Source: Alentia gelatinosa (taxonomy: Eukaryota > Annelida > Polychaeta > Phyllodocida > Polynoidae). From it: 64,000 bases of DNA. Made by a program: the position numbers and the translations under genes. The stretch covers positions 35,367,360 to 35,431,359 of the forward strand of contig OX465583.1 in assembly GCA_950022655.1 (NCBI GenBank). The letters run 5' to 3'. The stretch's first letter is position 1. Every line of letters begins with the position of its first letter. Of the stretch, positions 48,445-61,100 are shown one piece after another. The notes under the pieces were generated by a model. That model made no database searches. It was not told where the DNA came from and saw only the letters and a program-made list of their open reading frames with translations.

Positions 48445-50160
48445 GAAGGTCGATTACCTTTTCTGCATATCAAACTAAATGACGAAGATCATGTTTATGC
48501 CCCAACCCAAAATAAATGTAAAGAACAGTTAGACCTTTTGACAACAATCAACAATATAGTTAGCTATAAAGTAATATTGACAGCTATACATAAATCTTAC
48601 AAGACGCTTTACACCGCAACCAACGAAGGGTGCCTGTGTAGCAAAGAATTAATTCCACAGATCTCAAAAGAAAATCAATCTTTATTAGTAGAGGGATCAG
48701 AAGACGGATCATTGAACAAAAAGGGGATAAAATTAGTTATCAAAATTTGGGAACTGGCGACTTATTAAGCTTTTGAATATGGGATATATACACAAAATTA
48801 CTAAATACCTATGTGCTAACGCCTATGAAAACCTGTTGGGGGTGTAATATAAATAATGTTCGGGCGCAGTGTCAACCATATACGTCGCACTATGACCAAC
48901 AGTTGGCTCACTAACTAGGCTTCATTAAAAAAAAGAGAAGGCTGTTCTCTACAGGTGCGTTCAGAGGCATGCTACAACCTCCATCTAACAACTCGAATTT
49001 CGAGCTATCTAACGTGGGCCTTTCACAGAATACAGTTCAAATAGCTCAACCCGCCCGGGACCCGCCACTGTCAGTCGCCGTATCTAAGACAATGCTACAC
49101 TGCGTTGTTTTAGTTTATTCTTCTGCAAAGTTTCCTGTAGGCTTCTCGAGCGTTGTAGTGTGAGGCCGGCTACTCTCCAACCGTATCCTTTGTTAAACGC
49201 TCTCTTACCGTATAGCAGAGACTAAGATCAGGAGAGTGATGTTCATTAACATATTTCCACGTATGCGCAAAATTGCCGAAGCATAGGTAAAATCTCCAAA
49301 TATTTGGACTGTTTTTTGTTGGGTGATCAACTTCGAGGAAGTCTTCAATATAGCCTCTTTGAATGGTCTTTTTGACTCACTTTTGCTCTTTGGGTTTGGA
49401 ACTAAGTCTATAAGTTGGATGAAAATGATTCGCAATACAATTGAGACTTGTGTCCCAGACAATGGTTTTCCCACCTCCTTTAATCGTTCGTGAGGCACCC
49501 ATCAGGGCTGCTGCATCTCCCCCTACATAATTCTGGTGATCGCTTTAAGGTGTGAAAGGTATCAAAATCAACAAAGGAAATTACTTTAAATTATCTATGT
49601 TTGCAGATGACTTAACTTGTCTAGTTCAAGATGATTTATGATTCATGATTCACTGTTCATAATATTACACATTCTGGGACGGATCAGAAGGTATGCCGGT
49701 TTAAATATCGACCACAGCAAGTCATATGCAATGAGGATCGGATCTATAGGTACAAACACTGTGCCTGATACTTTCAAAAAGAGAGCAAGCTGGAGGCTTT
49801 AGGAATTTTATCTTTTCTGACAATATGACGCATCGTTACTTCGGAGACTAGAACTCCACTACACTAGTTTAGCCCGTATAGATAAAAAAGTGACGAATGT
49901 AATATTAGAATACGCAAGGAACTATGAAGTAAATCTGTCACTGGGTATGATGGAAGATCGGAGTCTATGTACCAACGAATCAGACCCAACTAAGAAATTT
50001 TTTTTTAAAGTTAATTACTCCTTATATTTTGAAGAAAAGCTTAGAGGATGCAAAAAGATATGCTCGTGCTGGAGGAATTCCGGTACACACTAAGAGAATG
50101 GACGACAGACTGGATATATTGCCAACAACTCATTAATTCAAAAAGAAAGAAAAGCAAACC
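48445..50160 (+). pseudogene. Non-LTR retrotransposon EN-RT remnant, internally deleted
   Basis: A plus-strand retroelement recognisable in pieces. At 48445-48560 one open frame gives EGRLPFLHIKLNDED and VYAPTQNKCKEQLDLL, the L1-CR1 class AP-endonuclease strand with the VYAP box. The same frame runs directly into YKTLYTATNEGCLCSKELI (48585-48660), a pre-RT segment, so the catalytic half of the endonuclease is missing. Then, in changing frames, come FEEVFNIASLNGLF and GFGTKSISWM (about 49332-49430), GTHQGCCISP (49494-49523, the RQGCPLSP box with one stop before it) and SMFADDLTCL (49594-49623, the catalytic box). AGLNIDHSKSYAMRIG follows at about 49700. Stops and frameshifts make it dead. The box order supports a CR1/Jockey-type element; the clade is unresolved. 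Confidence 0.8.
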
Positions 50161-50164
50161 ACAA

Positions 50165-52185
50165 GCAGAGGCCGGAGCCAAAGTAGTGAGCATCTAATAT
50201 AAAGGTTTCCACTGAGCATGAAATATAATTACCTTTCTATAATTACATGTGCAGTTTTATATATTCTGCGTCGGGCTTGACCCTTGGCCTCTATTACATA
50301 AGGTTACTAGCTTTTAACTTTGTGGGTTTTTTTTATTATTATTTTGGTGGGAAGTTACACTCCATATAAAGTTAGGTCGTACAGGCTTCTAGCTGATATG
50401 TCATTCTAAAAGGCCATTCAAGTCATTATATATTTCAATACTTAATTTGCCAAACCATGATTTTACTGCAAAAGGAAACATGATGATGAGTAGAATCCTA
50501 AACACAGAGAACACAGCGTAATCTACAAAAGTATTCTAATCATAACTCTATTGCGATTTGTATAAGCTCCAATCCGTCAGTTTGTACATACAGTAGACAG
50601 ACACAGGTAGATATATGTAATCTCAAAGACGACAGATTATTTCACTTCGACCCGCCCCGTTTGAGTCCGCCCTTTATCAAAGCGTCGACCCGGCAGTCTT
50701 TAAAGGACAGCGCCGCCGGTCCACAAGGCCGGCTTTCCTGGCGGCGCCGACGTTCAGACTCTGAGGCAAATCCCTATTTGATATACTACTTAGTGCCCTG
50801 TGAGCAGGGAAGGCCACTTTGTCGGGGTCTGACCCTGTTTACACGGGCATCAGTCTCACCCGCGCTCTGCCTTATCACAGTCAGAGAGACAACTGAGGAT
50901 CGGACAGATACCACGGCAGGGAGCCCACCGCCCACCCATCCCCACGTGACTTGGTGGTACTGGAAAAGGTTACTTCTGTAAAGGATTCTCGCGTCTGGGC
51001 AGGCAGACAGAGGCAGAGGCGCCCGCGTATACATGTAGACATACACCTAGGGCCAATTCCTAGAATGAGACTTGGTAGATTCTTAAGGCATCTTAGTTCG
51101 GCTGAAATTGCCATTTCGAATGCGTTGAAATGGGAGGAATTGTATCCAGCCTCATAGCTTAATATCATGATTTAATGTTCACTTTTGTATATTGCTAACT
51201 AAAACGTAGGGCTTAACCATTAGAGGAGGAATTAGTTTGAGTCTCAATGGGGACAATTCTTAGGGCTTGTTCTAGGAGCCAGTTCCTGGACATTTTCATT
51301 TGGAAACTGAACAGAACAGCTTTCTACAGCTCAAAGTGCTTCCTTCACAAAAGACGAGATCAGGAAAAGAAAGAACCGTACCACTAGTTAAAACAAATGG
51401 CTGTGTTAGGCCCGGTACACTGTAAAGGAATTTCAGTAGGATATACGGGATACTACCGTAAACATGGACGGTATATTACCCTAATATTATCTACAGTTTC
51501 ATACTGTATATTTAGTATCAGAAAAGATATTGTACCGTAAATGTATTCAGTACTGTAAACCAGCCAAGCTACGATCAGTCTTCAGTACCAAACAGTAAAT
51601 AGGGATACATTAGATACACTTAGAATAATTCTAGCATCATCAAAAATTCTAAGCAGTGACGAAAATCCAAAAGTTAATTCATGAGAATGTGTAAAAGATA
51701 TTCGTATATCTTCTGTAAAGTGTATGCCATTTAAAACATATTAGTTCTCAAGTTTAAATGACATTATTACATTCAGCTACCATATGATGGAACCTTCTTT
51801 AGGTTCTAGTCACTATTCTTATGATATAGCCTGCACTGACAACATAAGAGTTGAAAAAGCTTAGATGTTGAAATAACATTGATCACTATGATTGCAATTA
51901 TCAATGATAATGATAAACCAATCACTACTATATTACGATGCTAGACAAATCTTACATAAAACTGTGCTAGAGACCCACAGTAAAAAGGTTTTTGGAGTAT
52001 GCATATTGATAAGCGATTTGTATAGTATATCTAGACAGTTTTGCAATTTCACATATACGAGTTACAACCATAGTCAAAATACGGTTTATCACAGTTAGGA
52101 AATACTGTCAGATATATATATATAACAGTCGCCCCTGAACATTACGGTATTTCTTTGGCACCTCAAATTGTTTACAGTGTTACTG
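50165..52185. other. Intergenic sequence, no gene recognised
   Basis: A GC-richer patch at 50640-51030 carries overlapping opposite-strand frames without domains. The stretch 51410-51600 has several short GTACCGTAAA and ACAGTA inverted words but no definable element. Confidence 0.45.
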
Positions 52186-52189
52186 TGTA

Positions 52190-52700
52190 TCGACCGACCT
52201 CCCGATGGGCTCCGATATTCCCTATGATGCACCTCCTAATAAAAAATATGAATCGTGTAAGAAGGTCACCTATAATCTGGACAGTTGATCATCTCTCTGT
52301 GATGAGGCTCAAATGCAAAACGGGATTCTATGATTTGGTCCCTATGTAAAAGATGTATTGTAGGGTGTCTACAATATCTGATCATGATTAAATGTTGGTG
52401 GCTAGTCGGAGAGTACACTGCCTGGAAAATTACACTCACGTGTGAGACACTGATCAGAAAATCAGGAAACATAGGTTATCCATCGAGCTCCCGACGCGCA
52501 CCAATACACGACAATCATAGTGCAAATCGGGGCAGTTTCTATGATAACTTACCCACGCGCACCGACGCGCACCGACACGCACCGACGCGCTACGATAAAA
52601 ACCTGTATCATATATGGTCTACGACAATCGATCATGCATCGATTGTCGTAGCGCGTCGGTGCGCGTCGATGTGTATCGGCCACGCTTTTAACGGGAAATC
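52190..52700. mobile_element. Diverged relative of the 26.2 kb palindromic element
   Basis: CTATGATGCACCTCC, then TAATAAAAAATATGAATCGTG and AGAAGGTCACCTATAATC, align with the inverted 26430-26500 segment. The 3' part holds three ACCGACGCGC-like 10-bp units (52561-52590), an 18-bp inverted repeat (52578-52595 / 52646-52663) and, nested inside, a perfect 14-bp hairpin CTACGACAATCGAT (52619-52632 / 52638-52651, 5-nt loop). Two alternative pairings of the same arm are therefore possible. No gene; the 132-codon frame here is incidental. Confidence 0.6.
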
Positions 52701-53279
52701 ATATGAAATAATCAACGGAAAATTATGAAATTTTCAGAATCCCTAGGATATATAATGGTTTTGCTGCTCTGCAAAAATGATGAAATTCTATAATAGATAA
52801 GGGTCTCAAATCGACCCTTTTATTCTTTAACCTGAAACTGATTTTTTTTATTGGATATTTTTAGTAACCATCATATGATATTGTTTTATATCTACAGGTG
52901 AAACATCGATCATAAATATGCATTATTTCTGGAATTGTAAAGGAAATATGGTTGATTACGTTGGTTGCATCTTGAGCTATATCGGGGTATATCGGGACCA
53001 TGGTACCTTTTTCATGCACTCTCCCATCACGTTACGACGCACACCGGCGTTGGTGTGTGCCCGGTCTAACTGTAAGTGATTTGTATGTACACAATGATCA
53101 TAATGATCCTTAAAATTGGAGTAGGATGGAAGATAGGCTGTATAGCCTTTATCCTTATTCTCCAGTATAAATAAAAGCTTTAAAAAAAATCTGCTGATTT
53201 TCGTTAAGGTTTCAGTATCAGCCTACGAAACGGCACATTTAAATGAGTGTATTATCTTCTTGGATTAGTGGGGAATATT

Positions 53280-53281
<2 letters not shown>

Positions 53282-53325
<44 letters not shown>
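53282..53325. repeat. (TA)n microsatellite
   Basis: About 21 uninterrupted TA dinucleotides. Confidence 0.95.
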
Positions 53326-53327
<2 letters not shown>

Positions 53328-53999
53328 GGGCGTAGGTATTGACAGCATGAACCAATCATTTTATATATGCATTTTTGGGATGTTCTTGCATATAGCAGCA
53401 GGCAAAACCTGCAAATGACCATGCCATGTTGTGTCAGTCTACGAAAAGACCACTCTGGAAATGTAATAATGATGTTTACAAAATACATATTACAACAAAT
53501 ATACTCCGGTATTTAGACTGCTGTCTGTCAGAACTACAAAAATCTCCCGAACGGTCAGAATTACATGTTAAAACAGTCAATGCATATGGATATTTAAGTT
53601 GTTTTAAATTTAAAAAAAAATCCAATTCTAAAGGAAAGGGTTCAATAAAATGAATGAATGTTCATTAGGCCATATGAATATTTCTTGTAAGCCGTTTTTA
53701 TATGCCGTTTCGTAGACTGGCAAACGGTAATTTCTTTAACTGCGAATTCAAATATCGATGCCCCTTTCTTTACTTAGTGAAAAAGCAGCGGCAGTTTAGG
53801 AAGATTTATCATAACAGTTGACATGTGATTATAGTGAAAGTACAAGGTAAATGAGAAAAGTAGTCCCATGAATTTTAAGCACTATGGATAAGTTTTGAAA
53901 AAAATGTAAAAGGAAAGTTTGGTGTGGGTGGATGGGACCAAAATAGTAACTGCAAGTACATCAAGGTATACAAGTATAATAATTCCATAAACTCAGCCA

Positions 54000-54850
54000 A
54001 TCACGTTAGCTAGGGCATCTGGAACTATGGTCTTGGCTACAGTTGGAAGGTACATGGCGGCAGACACCAGAGATGACCAGGTTCTGTGAGCATAGATCTG
54101 GTCCAACAGCATGCCCAGGTGAGTGGTCTTGTGAACCCCTGCACCCCAGAAGGAGTGTATGGAGAATGAAGCAGCGTCCACGAGGGTAGCTGGGATGAAG
54201 GTGACGAGTTACTGAGGAGTGAGGTTATGTCCAGCGGGATCGGTGAGACCCGGAGCATGCTGTTGGCTGAGATGTAAGCGTTCCAAGCGTTTATGGGGCA
54301 GTATTGCAACCCCGGGACCCAAGGAATGAGGGTTGTGACAGTGTCGTAAGAGTTGCGAATCATTTTGGAGGAAGCAACGTGTAGCAGCAGTCCGGCAGTG
54401 ACACGGATCGTCCATGCCTGGGCGGTGAGTGACAAGAGGATGGAGACCTGAAGATAAGAGAAGAAACCCAGAAGAGTGGCATTGCAGAGAAGGTGATGCA
54501 TCGGGAGCTATAAAGAGGCTGCATATCAGATGGTCTTGACATGGTGAGGCAGGAGAGGGGATCACTGGTGAGGGATATAGTGGCAGAGGCAGGCAGCCGC
54601 ACATAGTACGTTGTTGTGATGAGACGTAATGAATGAAGCGAAACAGCCCTGATTGTTGCGGAGCCAGTTGCGCACCCAGTAGATATACTTCTGAGTGGCT
54701 GCTGGAGACAAAGTTTTGGCCAAAGCCTAGGCATAGAGATAGGCTTCCAGTGGCCAGATACGAAAGGGCTTGATGCGATGACCAAAACAGAAGATCAGAA
54801 AACGTGTGGTTTGACGCTGCTTGTTGCGCCTGGTTGCGGGGGTCACCACT
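54000..54850 (-). pseudogene. Tyrosine recombinase remnant, DIRS/Crypton type
   Basis: Read on the minus strand in three frames. SPAATQKYIYWVRNWLRNN (about 54650-54710) resembles the core-binding domain that precedes the catalytic domain. GFFSYLQVSILLSL (about 54430-54470) matches the 'GFF.FLR.SNL.PL' box, but the first catalytic arginine is Q. LLLHVASSKMIRNSYDTV and then LIPWVPGLQYCPINAW match the following strands and the 'PG..LCP..A' box of DIRS-like integrases. IHSFWGAG and later TWSS..S..MYL (about 54040-54165) match the HSFR..GA and W....Y end, with R replaced by W. At least two frameshifts and two missing catalytic residues mean it is inactive. DIRS, Ngaro or Crypton cannot be told apart without the rest of the element. 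Confidence 0.65.
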
Positions 54851-55010
54851 GCGACAAAGGAGTCCTTTCTGATGTTGGTATAACCAATATATAATCACTT
54901 GGTTGAATAATATCCTTCAGAGCTTCTAACACTTATATATAAATAATACATTTATTCTTCAACAAATAATAAGAATAGATTTCTTTTGAATTGAACCCAA
55001 CAAGAATGGG

Positions 55011-55085
55011 CTTGTTCGGGATTTGAACACAGGACCTTCTGATTACCGCTGAATTTGAACTTGGCAGCCACACCAGCGCCTGCGA
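55011..55085 (-). repeat. tRNA-like remnant (possible SINE head)
   Basis: The minus strand reads AGAAGGTCCTGTGTTCAAATC followed by CCGAACAAGCCC: variable loop, T-arm with a B-box (GTTCAAATC) and a 3' acceptor-like end. The T-stem is unpaired, the anticodon loop lacks T33 and the 5' half does not fold, so it is not a functional tRNA. A tRNA-derived SINE head or tRNA pseudogene is the likeliest reading. Confidence 0.35.
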
Positions 55086-55379
55086 CAGATATATAGAAGA
55101 ACTAATCAGAGGAAGGCTTGCATCCTGAACTGTCCGTCTGAAGGATTCGAGTCAAGAGAAGGAGAATGGGATATGGATGATACTTATTTAACATGATGAC
55201 TCTCACCTGCTGGTCATTGTCCTCCCTGAAACTCTCCTCTCATTGTCCTTATCCTTCTCATTGTCCCCAGATATCAAGCGGTCGCCCGGGTTGCATCGTG
55301 AGATGCATGGAGACCGTGATCATTTACTTTTCTACCTGAAAACCCACTACGATGCATGGCAAAGTAGCTTGTCTAGACA

Positions 55380-55483
55380 TTTGTCTATGATATGGACCTT
55401 CCAGATTAGTCTACGATTTTTACTTTTTGTAACGGAGCCGTGTCGGCAGGTCTAAATTTCTAACGTAGTAGGTGGACGCCTGA
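55380..55483. mobile_element. Right-end fragment of the 26.2 kb palindromic element
   Basis: TAACGTAGTAGGTGGACGCC (55461-55480) matches the 26504-26523 terminus. The preceding TAGTCTACGATTTT and GGAGCC words match its interior. The left terminus was not found. Confidence 0.55.
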
Positions 55484-55509
55484 CCATAAGGCACATTTGT
55501 GAAAACAGG

Positions 55510-57995
55510 TTTGGATGTATCCTTTTAGTGTGTCTTTATTGATTTCTGCTTCAGTGCACTGGGTTTACATGTTAGGGAATTCCATGACGACCACCATATG
55601 GCAGCTGCGAAAGCCACATTGTAAATCCATTAAGGAGGGACCGTCGTTTAGCAATCACCTGTCAACAATCACTTGTGAGCAATCAGCAGACAATCAGCAA
55701 ACCGATCAGTTGGCCGTCCCTCTCTCCATTGACTCATTGCAACGCACGGCCACCTACCGGGAGGGTGGTGAGTCACGCTTCCCGCGGCCACGCGACAGGA
55801 AAAACTCGTCAATGTCGTCTGGTCAACAGTCTGTCACTCAATTATCGCTAAATGCGATTTTTAAGAATCTCTATAGTGGAAAGACAATGTTATCATTTCC
55901 TTAAACTTTGACTGCAATACACAACATTTGTAAATACAAATCGTGTGAATTTCGATTTAAATCAATACAAAAAATATCCACAACGAACAATACAAACTCT
56001 CTAATCGTAGGCCTACTAGAACAATATCCATATTATGCTGAGATGTGGATTGGTTGATACGTAGGCTTTGCCAGTTTATCAACTGTTTATAGATTTTCTT
56101 GTTCTGGTGTTCCTCTTTGCCGCAACGCGTTCGAAGACAATATCCTGAATAACTATTTAGCAATGGTTTCTTGCAACGCTTTTGGTAGCTTCATATTTAC
56201 ATGTAGGCCTACAAAAGGTTGTGTAATATACAGATGGTTTCAGTTCTTGATCATGGGACTAGCATCGGCGTTACTTTCTTGCGTCTCGACTGTTCACAGC
56301 ACTATTGTAAAACATATTGTTATTTTATGGGACAATGATAATAACCTGAGACCTCCCTAAAAGCACATCGTCCGTTACTTGTTCCTGAACATCGTTCGTT
56401 CACGCTACGTCCAGTTTTTACTCTATACATGGTTAGCCCTAGGCCAAAAGGTCCTCGTGCTATCGTGAAGGTCGCCTTGGAAATGTCATTCATCTTACCT
56501 TTACTCTGACTGCCTGTGGTTTATGACCACAAACCTTCATGTTTTTGATCGTATTTCAAAGGAACACAGATTTGGCTCTTGTTTTTTTTCTGAGACTGCA
56601 CCACGGCACATAGAGATATACCCCATGATTGGATGTTCTTCTCGATGTTAGTCTCCTGGGAGTTTCATGCAAACACGAACCAGGTTCTTTGTAGAGCACA
56701 AAAGGTAGAAGATGATCAACTTAGGCTAGGGACGTTACTTTCGGTTATTATCAGTACCCTTTTTAGGTCTGTTTTCTGACTTCGCTCACGCTCCGCTGTG
56801 TTCTGTACGATTGGTGTGCGATGTCATCTGACAGGGTGCAATCATAATACTAATGACGATGTCTTTATTCTGTTCGTCACAATGCTGTGTCTGCCTCTGC
56901 CTTTCTGGTTCTTATGACCCGCCCCCATCACCACCCCACCTCAGTTTGCGGTTGGGTAACAATGCAATCAACCCTAGGCGGCTGGCGGGGGCAGAAAACC
57001 GGTCAGAGAGACACCTGGATCTGTTGCCGCTAGGTGACGCCATCGTAATCTCCACTCAGGGTGGCCCCGTGAGAAACGCTGAGTCATCGCTCCTGTGTCT
57101 CAGGAATGATCATCAGCCTAGTGTCTCAGAAATTAGTGGGGTTGACATTCCGGTGTAATCGTCGCTGTGCCATCGTATCAGGTTTCTGGGCAATGCATTC
57201 AAGATGGGCTGCAATTGTGGCGGCCAAGAAAAATATTGGCCCATATTGGAAGCTGAATCCTTCACAGGCAGTGACGTAGAGACTGGGTTGGAGCATGAGG
57301 GATAGGAGATTGTCATTAGGTTTTAATTCTTTTAATTCTGTTCAGGAATCTTAAGGCTGCTTTAAATTAGGATCCAAATTCGGTACTTTTTAGCACTTAA
57401 GGAAAGACGGGAAACGAATTACCCACAGTAATGCAGATTTAGTGAATACGACCTTTGGGTGGATTTGTACCGGAAAATGGTGCAAAAACGAAATCATTAT
57501 TATCAATGTTTTGCTACTGAAACTTTTAAGATTATGGGATGAGTGCCCAGCCTAAAGGGGGCTTTTAGCAAATTATTTTAATGGTCAGAAAATGTTTACA
57601 GGAGGGATAATCCGCCTTCTGGTCTTATTTTTGCGCCTTGTTAAGGAGCAGAAATACACGGGTAGGAGAAGACTGCTGCTGGGCAGATGCATTCATGGTT
57701 TGATCGATCATGGGAAAATGCCTCAGGGTCTGTGCAGGCCCCGCCCTCGTTTTCCACATGGTTTCATGATGGTGGTTCTTACAATAAGCGGTCCCTCGGG
57801 AAACTGCCTGCGGAAGTTTCTGGGATCTAACCCTGTCCTCTTCGCATGCTGTGCTTACCCCTACCTGGTGAATCAAAGCTTTGAAATTGAAATCAACATG
57901 CATGTATACGTAGAAAAGTGCATGGAACTTGTAACTGTTTGCAAGTTTTGGTCTGGGAGCTTGTGTTTACACGTGAATAGGTTCTACGATTAGAT
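55510..57995. other. Intergenic sequence, no gene recognised
   Basis: Frames of 129-133 codons (55515-55904 and 57592-57993, plus) and their shadows were read for motifs; none was found. I see no repeat structure. Confidence 0.45.
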
Positions 57996-58146
57996 AGTTA
58001 TATATATATATATATATAAAGAAATTTCAACCAACGAAACACCCCCCCCCCCCCCCGAAGAACACCCCACAAGGTGTGAAGGGAGGAAAAACCTCTAGTT
58101 GATAGGGAAAGATTTTTTTTAAACTATATATATATATATAAATATA
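57996..58146. repeat. Poly-C run bracketed by two TA tracts
   Basis: (TA)n at about 57999-58019, a run of about 16 C at 58041-58056, and (TA)n again at about 58124-58140. Both TA tracts are joined to A/T-rich GAAATTT or GATTTTT edges, giving a rough mirror arrangement over 150 bp. Confidence 0.85.
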
Positions 58147-61100
58147 CATGTTGGTTCCGGTGAGTGACACAACCAGAGTTCACCATTCGCGTTAAATTAC
58201 CCCTGTCGACCAGAAGGGAAAAATAGGCTCTTCAGCTGACACACATCGTTGGGGAGGACAAGATTGGCCAATAACATTAATGCCCGATGAATGTCACCAT
58301 ACTGAGCAACCATAAATCTGTTCAATGTGATCTACTCAGTTTAGCCGTTTCACAGAAGTATGATGCCTCAGGCCATTGTGATAATGATACATTTATTTCG
58401 CTAAGTGCAGACATATCTTATGGAATTGCTTAAACCTTCGAGGAAGTGCATATATAGGCCTTCGATTTGATATGATGAAATAGTAGATAATACCATTAGG
58501 ATGTATTGACAGCAGGTGACTATGGATCTTTTGCGTTTAAGATGGCTGTGCTTATGAGGGGGGCTGTTTCGGGCAGTGGCTGTAGTTGGGTTGCAGTGTC
58601 AAGGCGTTTTGATGCTGCTTTGAAAGGATATAGTATGTAGTACAACAAAGACAAGTTAAAAACCTTGTTTTGGTGGCTTCGAGGAGTAACTGAACCGAAG
58701 CCGATGTTGTGCACAGCAGAAACTACATAGAAGGTGAGCGTCTAACCTTTACTACCACCCAGGAGAAAGTCATGCAAGCAGGCTTGTCTGTCAGCCCCAG
58801 CTAAAACAAAACCACGTCACGGATAACCCCAGAGTCCTGTTGTCATGACAACGCAACAACAGGCTCTGGAAGTCTAATCCCACTCAATAAGCCCGCCCAT
58901 TCCCTTGTGGTTCGACTGAATTAGCTTCAAGAAATGCGAGAGTTATGTTTTATGTACAAACTAATTGTTGTGCGAGCATGAGTTCTGGGCCGGAGTTCTG
59001 TGGCTGAATCAAACTAGGACAATGATTTTCTCCGAGCTTGCTTTGTGTTTACCTACGTAATTCCACCTCCAGTAGCCTCGTTTGACCGTAAATATTATGC
59101 CTTGCGAGATACGTAACACATAGAATATCACCGTAAGAAAGATTTGTCCAGTTCCTAGGTAAAGAAATGATAATTGCCGAAAGGAATGTGCTAACCTGAC
59201 AGGTAAAGAAAGTGCATGTTAGTAATGAATAATATGTTTGTATAAAATGTAGTTATTCATTCCTATATGAACACACTGTGGTATCTGTATGGAATCTGTA
59301 TAGAAATACTAGGACACTGGTTCCACATAACGATACTATGTATATGTCTGGATGTTGTAAAGCCAAGGGTAAATTACTGTTAACTGCTTGAAGTATGCGC
59401 CTCCCTTTTCTATAGTTCCAGAGATAAGTGCATGAACACTTGCAGCCCCCCTGATAAGCTGATTGCTGTCATGCCGCATTTCAGTTGGACCGCTGATAGT
59501 AGGAATGCAATGCAATTTCTTTTCGTGCTTATCCCATTGCCGGCTCCTAGTTTCCCTGGCCTCAGTTAGACACATGTATAGCATCGCTTCGAGAGGAGTA
59601 TTTCTGTCTCTATTTAATCTGGACGACACAGCGCATTAACATACATACACAACTTTCATTCAGCATATATTTCAATTTTGATAGACTTAAAAGGGTATGT
59701 GAAGAGACGATAAACTGATGAATGTGGCATTGCATTGAAAACCGGAATATGCCGGTCTTGGTTTTCAGCAAGAACCAAGTCTTAAAGTGTTCCAACTAAT
59801 GTATCTACCGGGAATTGTATATGCCTTTTTAATCTACTTCAGTGAAAATAACATCTTTTCTCTACTTTCTTTCCCAGTTTCTTATTTCGCTCAGAGGTAA
59901 GTTGCATGAGACTGCAGCACTGGGTGAGATAAGAGTTATACACTGCAATCCTGACTAGCGGTATCTCGGACAAATGGATCACGCCTACACAACTGATAAA
60001 AGCCAAAGGCGGGTGTTTCCCTCCAGCAATCGTCTCTGCTCAGTATCTTCTAACAGCAGTCAACAGGTGGGATGATACTACCATGGTGGGTGTATAGCGA
60101 ACTGCATGCCCCTATCACTAACACAACTCAGGTACAAGGCCAAGGTAACCAAACATACCATTGCCTGTGATTGAATATGGTATAGTATAGTGATGTGATA
60201 TAGAATTCTATTTTTGCTTATACCTTGCTCAACATATGTAAAGGGAAGCTTTGGGTTATATATAGGTGATCTTTCCTTTGTGTTCATGAGGAAATACACA
60301 AGAAGTAAATAAGTAAACTCTAATTTCTTCTGTTTTTCTTTTTTAAATCTGGGCTACGCTCCATCCTATTGACTCTATGGAACAGACGGTTTTGCACAAC
60401 CCTATTGCCAACTTTAATCATTTTGGCTATAGTAGGGAATAGAGGGTATAGGAGAAGGGGGTAGGCCGTTAGCAAAAGTCATTTTCCACTGGCCTACTAT
60501 TTACCCCCGATACGAACCATTAATTGATGTTTAGGATATACCGACGCCAGATCAGTGAATTGAAACATACATGCCGAGAAGCGGTTAATGATTAATTGTG
60601 CATAGATTATACAATAAGGCCGGTGCTGATTGACTTGGTCAACAACTTGGACAATCAACAGGTGTTTGAAATCGTTTGTGATGGTCATTGTGTTTGTAGT
60701 ATAGTTCTGTCTGTATGGACCTAACAAATGCAGCAGAAGAAAGGCATACATGTCTACTACCCTCACCGCTTTTTAGATTCCAACGTATCACCGACTATAA
60801 GGTGAAATCTATTAATTGCTGTCGTTTTCCTTGGCCAGTGGGAAATGGCATTATGGGTGTGGATAGAAATTTCATCTTTAGGCAAGAGTTCGTTCTCGCA
60901 ACACACCCAAGGACCTAACAGACTCATTGATCCAGTAGTCGGATTTGGTATTTATTCATCCTCTAAACAAAAAGCTCACATTATACTTTCAAACAATTAT
61001 TGACTTGGTTTAGTTTAAATTCGATTCTGCACGTCTATGAACATCAAGAGTGCATTTCATTGTCACTGGAGGTGTGGAGTTGTTTTGTTTCTTTCCATGT

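Noticed and set aside
52330..52728. 132-codon plus-strand frame
   Set aside because: It lies within the diverged palindromic repeat and its GC-rich 10-bp units; no motif.
54209..54898. 229-codon minus-strand frame, the longest in the window
   Set aside because: The recognisable recombinase boxes lie in other frames; this frame itself has no motif and is a shadow of the decayed gene.
57592..57993. 133-codon plus frame and 92-codon minus frame, considered as piggyBac-like or other transposase
   Set aside because: No DDE motif or convincing domain in either frame; the resemblance was only a short basic stretch.
59715..59757. Hammerhead-ribozyme-like order: CTGATGA, then GAAA, then an ACCGG/CCGGT stem
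   Set aside because: Stem II is weak, the expected U before the cleavage base is missing unless an extra A is allowed, and the sequences flanking stem I pair poorly. Probably chance.
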